A stretch of 6,513 nucleotides of DNA from Peptostreptococcaceae bacterium (GTDB lineage: Bacteria > Bacillota > Clostridia > Peptostreptococcales > Anaerovoracaceae). Shown piece by piece: positions 4,525-6,513 of the stretch. How positions within the stretch are numbered: the first letter of the stretch is position 1; every line of letters starts with the position of its first letter. Where the stretch lies: positions 1 through 6,513 of the forward strand of contig JAENWI010000081.1 in NCBI GenBank assembly GCA_016650115.1, written 5' to 3'. The position numbers were made by a program, and so were the translations under genes. The notes under the pieces were generated by a model that was given only the letters and a program-made list of their open reading frames with translations, was not told where the DNA came from and made no database searches.

Positions 4525-5426
4525 TTAAAAAATTTGAGGATGTTTTAAAAATTGCAAAGGAACGTGGGCCGAAAACAGTTGCTGTAGCCTGTGCCCAGGA
4601 TAATGATGTATTGAAGGCCATTCATCAGGCTTTTGAAAACGGAATTGTAAAGGGGATATTGATTGGGGATGCAGAAAAAATAAAGAGCATCTGTAAAAAC
4701 GAAAATATTGATATTTCTGATTACGAAGTGATGGATATCATGGATCAGACGGAAGCCTGCTTAAAAGCTGTTGAACTGGTTTCAAGCGGAAAGGCTCATT
4801 TGTTAATGAAGGGTCTGGTTGATACGGGGGTGTTGTTAAAAGCTGTGCTAAATAAGGAAGTTGGATTGAGAACAGGAAATGTTCTGAGTCATGTCGCTGT
4901 TTTTGATGTTCCCACTTATCATAAACTGTTAATAGTTACTGATGCGGCAATGAATATTGCTCCTGATTTGGAGACAAAAAAACAAATACTTGAAAATGCA
5001 TTGGTTGTATCAAGAGCCTTGGATATAGAAGAAGCAAAAGTAGCTGTAATCGCTGCAAAAGAAAAAGTGAATCCCAAAATGCCTGCAACAGTTGACGCAG
5101 GAGAATTGGTTAAAATGAACGAAGCAGGCGAAATAAAAGGCTGCTTGGTGGGAGGGCCATTTGCTTTAGACATTGCGGTTTCTTCAGAGGCGGCAAAAAT
5201 AAAAGGTTTTGTACATCCTGCAGCCGGAGATGCTGACATTCTACTGTGCCCTACCATTGAAGCTGGAAATATACTGTATAAGTCTTTGACATTCCTTGCA
5301 AAGGCCGAGGGCGCAGGTGTAATAGTTGGGACAAAAGCACCAGTCATTTTAACTTCCAGAGCAGACAGTGAAGAAACAAAACTGAATTCAATTGCCTTAG
5401 GTGTTTTAATGGCAGCAAAGCTGTAA
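4521..5426 (+). CDS. ptb: Phosphate butyryltransferase
   Basis: Ptb (EC 2.3.1.19) converts butyryl-CoA or branched acyl-CoA and phosphate to acyl phosphate and CoA in the cytoplasm; with Buk it yields ATP. The 301-aa length is typical of the phosphotransacetylase/Ptb family. Recognisable stretches are ILIGDAEKI (residues 46-54), LLMKGLVDTGVLLKAV (94-109), the TDAAMNIAPDL segment around residue 140, and a C-terminal half with LVGGPFALD, HPAAGDADILLCP, GNILYKSL and ending LGVLMAAKL. The start ATG at 4521 overlaps the TGA of the nifJ remnant (ATGA), and its ribosome binding site GAGGTGG (4510-4516) lies inside that remnant, a sign of translational coupling. Buk follows 13 bp later. The substrate may be butyryl-, isobutyryl- or isovaleryl-CoA; the sequence cannot tell. 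No crotonyl-CoA reduction genes are in the window, and the nifJ partner favours acyl-CoAs from 2-oxoacids. Confidence 0.95.
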   Translation: MIKKFEDVLKIAKERGPKTVAVACAQDNDVLKAIHQAFENGIVKGILIGDAEKIKSICKNENIDISDYEVMDIMDQTEACLKAVELVSSGKAHLLMKGLVDTGVLLKAVLNKEVGLRTGNVLSHVAVFDVPTYHKLLIVTDAAMNIAPDLETKKQILENALVVSRALDIEEAKVAVIAAKEKVNPKMPATVDAGELVKMNEAGEIKGCLVGGPFALDIAVSSEAAKIKGFVHPAAGDADILLCPTIEAGNILYKSLTFLAKAEGAGVIVGTKAPVILTSRADSEETKLNSIALGVLMAAKL

Positions 5427-5439
5427 GGAGAATAAAAAT

Positions 5440-6510
5440 ATGATTAAGAATAAAATATTAGTAATCAATCCAGGATCGACTTCAACAAAAATTGGTGTGT
5501 TTGAGGATAGTACAGAGATTTTTGAAACTGTTTTAAGACATTCGTCAGAAGAAATCAATAAATATTTGAAGATTATTGATCAATATGATTTCAGAAAGAA
5601 TGTTATTTTAAACACGTTAAGTGAAAAGGGCATCAGTTTGTCTGAATTAACAGCGGTAGTCGGCAGAGGCGGGTTGCTGAAACCTATTGAAGGGGGAACT
5701 TATCATGTCACCCCACAAATGATTGAAGATTTAAAAACCGGATTACTGGGAGAACATGCGTCAAACCTGGGTGGGATACTGGCTTTTGAAATTGCATCTA
5801 AATTAAACATACCCTCTTTTATTGTTGATCCGGTTGTCGTGGATGAAATGCAGGATTTGGCAAGAATTTCCGGTATGCCGGAACTTCCAAGAATAAGTAT
5901 TTTACATGCACTCAATCAAAAGGCGGTGGCCCGAAAAGCATCTCTGGAGCTGGGAAAAAAATATGAACAGCTGAATTTTATTGTCGTTCATATGGGTGGC
6001 GGCATTTCTGTCGGCGCACACAGAAAAGGGAAAGTTATAGATGTAAATAATGCACTTGATGGAGATGGACCTTTTTCACCCGAAAGAGCAGGTGGAGTCC
6101 CTGCTGGCGGATTGGCAGCAATGTGTTTTTCAGGGGATTATTCATTTGAGGACATAAAAAAGAAACTGAAGGGTAAAGGTGGACTGGTAGCCTATTTAAA
6201 TACAAACGATGGTATTGAAGTGGGAAAAAGAATCAAGGCTGGAGACAAAGAAGCTGAGTTAATATATAAAGCGATGGCTTACCAGATTTCTAAAGAAATA
6301 GGGGCCTGCGCAACAACTTTGAAAGGGGAAGTGGATGCGATCATATTAACCGGTGGAATTGCTTATGATAATAAATTCATTTCATGGGTCAGTGAAAATG
6401 TCAGCTTTATTGCCAGAATAATTGTGTACCCAGGAGAAGATGAAATGAGCGCCTTGTCAAATGGTGCGTTGCGAGTGTTAACCGGTGAAGAAGAAGCAAA
6501 AAAGTATTAA
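5440..6510 (+). CDS. buk: Butyrate kinase (possibly branched-chain fatty acid kinase)
   Basis: Buk (EC 2.7.2.7) makes ATP from an acyl phosphate and ADP, releasing butyrate or a branched short-chain acid; it is an ASKHA-fold cytoplasmic kinase. At 356 aa it is full length. Visible motifs are the phosphate-1 loop NPGSTSTKIGVFED (10-23), VGRGGLLKPIEGGTY (71-85), DPVVVDEM (129-136), HALNQKAVARKAS (155-167), VHMGGGISVGAH (183-194), the DGDGPFSPERAGGVP segment starting at 207, and ILTGGIAYD before the C-terminal SALSNGALRVL. The start has AAGGAG (5425-5430), overlapping the ptb stop codon, nine bases ahead. It forms an operon with ptb under the promoter at 4099-4127. The window ends three bases after its stop, so no terminator or further gene can be judged. 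Chain-length preference is not readable from the sequence. Confidence 0.95.
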   Translation: MIKNKILVINPGSTSTKIGVFEDSTEIFETVLRHSSEEINKYLKIIDQYDFRKNVILNTLSEKGISLSELTAVVGRGGLLKPIEGGTYHVTPQMIEDLKTGLLGEHASNLGGILAFEIASKLNIPSFIVDPVVVDEMQDLARISGMPELPRISILHALNQKAVARKASLELGKKYEQLNFIVVHMGGGISVGAHRKGKVIDVNNALDGDGPFSPERAGGVPAGGLAAMCFSGDYSFEDIKKKLKGKGGLVAYLNTNDGIEVGKRIKAGDKEAELIYKAMAYQISKEIGACATTLKGEVDAIILTGGIAYDNKFISWVSENVSFIARIIVYPGEDEMSALSNGALRVLTGEEEAKKY

Positions 6511-6513
6511 TTG

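Noticed and set aside
4919..5347. 142-codon open frame on the minus strand within ptb
   Set aside because: It lies wholly opposite the clearly conserved ptb gene, has no family resemblance and reads as a shadow of ptb codon use.
1..6513. CRISPR array, insertion sequence, tRNA or rRNA genes, prophage genes
   Set aside because: I found no regularly spaced repeats, transposase motifs, cloverleaf-like segments or phage proteins; apart from regulatory gaps and the pseudogene, the window is metabolic and cell-wall coding sequence.

Overview
The window is a low-GC, all-plus-strand stretch that looks like the chromosome of an anaerobic, amino-acid-fermenting member of the Clostridia (Firmicutes). 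Supporting signs are AT-rich intergenic DNA, strong GGAGG-type ribosome binding sites, sigma-A-like promoters with 17-bp spacers, a ptb-buk acyl-CoA-to-acid ATP-generating pair, and the remains of a single-chain pyruvate/2-oxoacid:ferredoxin oxidoreductase (NifJ). The genus cannot be fixed from the sequence alone.

Layout: (1) 1-459, the 3' end of a class A penicillin-binding protein with a proline run and a glycine-rich repeat tail. (2) 541-2349, a promoter followed by a near-perfect palindrome, then a divergent folD paralogue and a panB homologue in a tight pair. (3) 2494-3132, a shikimate-kinase-like P-loop protein with an N-terminal four-cysteine zinc ribbon, closed by a long hairpin terminator. 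(4) 3413-3853, a small universal stress protein with its own terminator. (5) 3854-4178, a 325-bp regulatory region with a second palindrome, a near-consensus promoter and an inverted repeat over the predicted transcription start. (6) 4179-4524, a drastically shortened nifJ pseudogene: its first codons, a piece from the middle and its true C-terminus are joined, with a frame change and an in-frame stop. (7) 4521-6510, intact ptb and buk. The stop codon of the nifJ remnant overlaps the ptb start (ATGA).

How the genes fit together: nifJ-ptb-buk reads as an ancestral operon that turned a 2-oxoacid into an acyl-CoA, then an acyl phosphate, then a free acid plus ATP. The oxidoreductase has been lost but its promoter, start and 3' end remain, so ptb-buk is now served by the old promoter and leader. 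PanB interconverts 2-oxoisovalerate plus methylene-tetrahydrofolate with ketopantoate, and FolD-family proteins handle methylene-tetrahydrofolate. This folD copy has lost the catalytic lysine and the conserved glutamine of its active site, and the neighbouring kinase has lost the key shikimate-binding arginine. The cluster therefore contains two apparently repurposed paralogues beside a panB whose active site looks intact. A one-carbon/branched-chain 2-oxoacid module is an inference; the sequence directly shows only the gene order and the residue changes.
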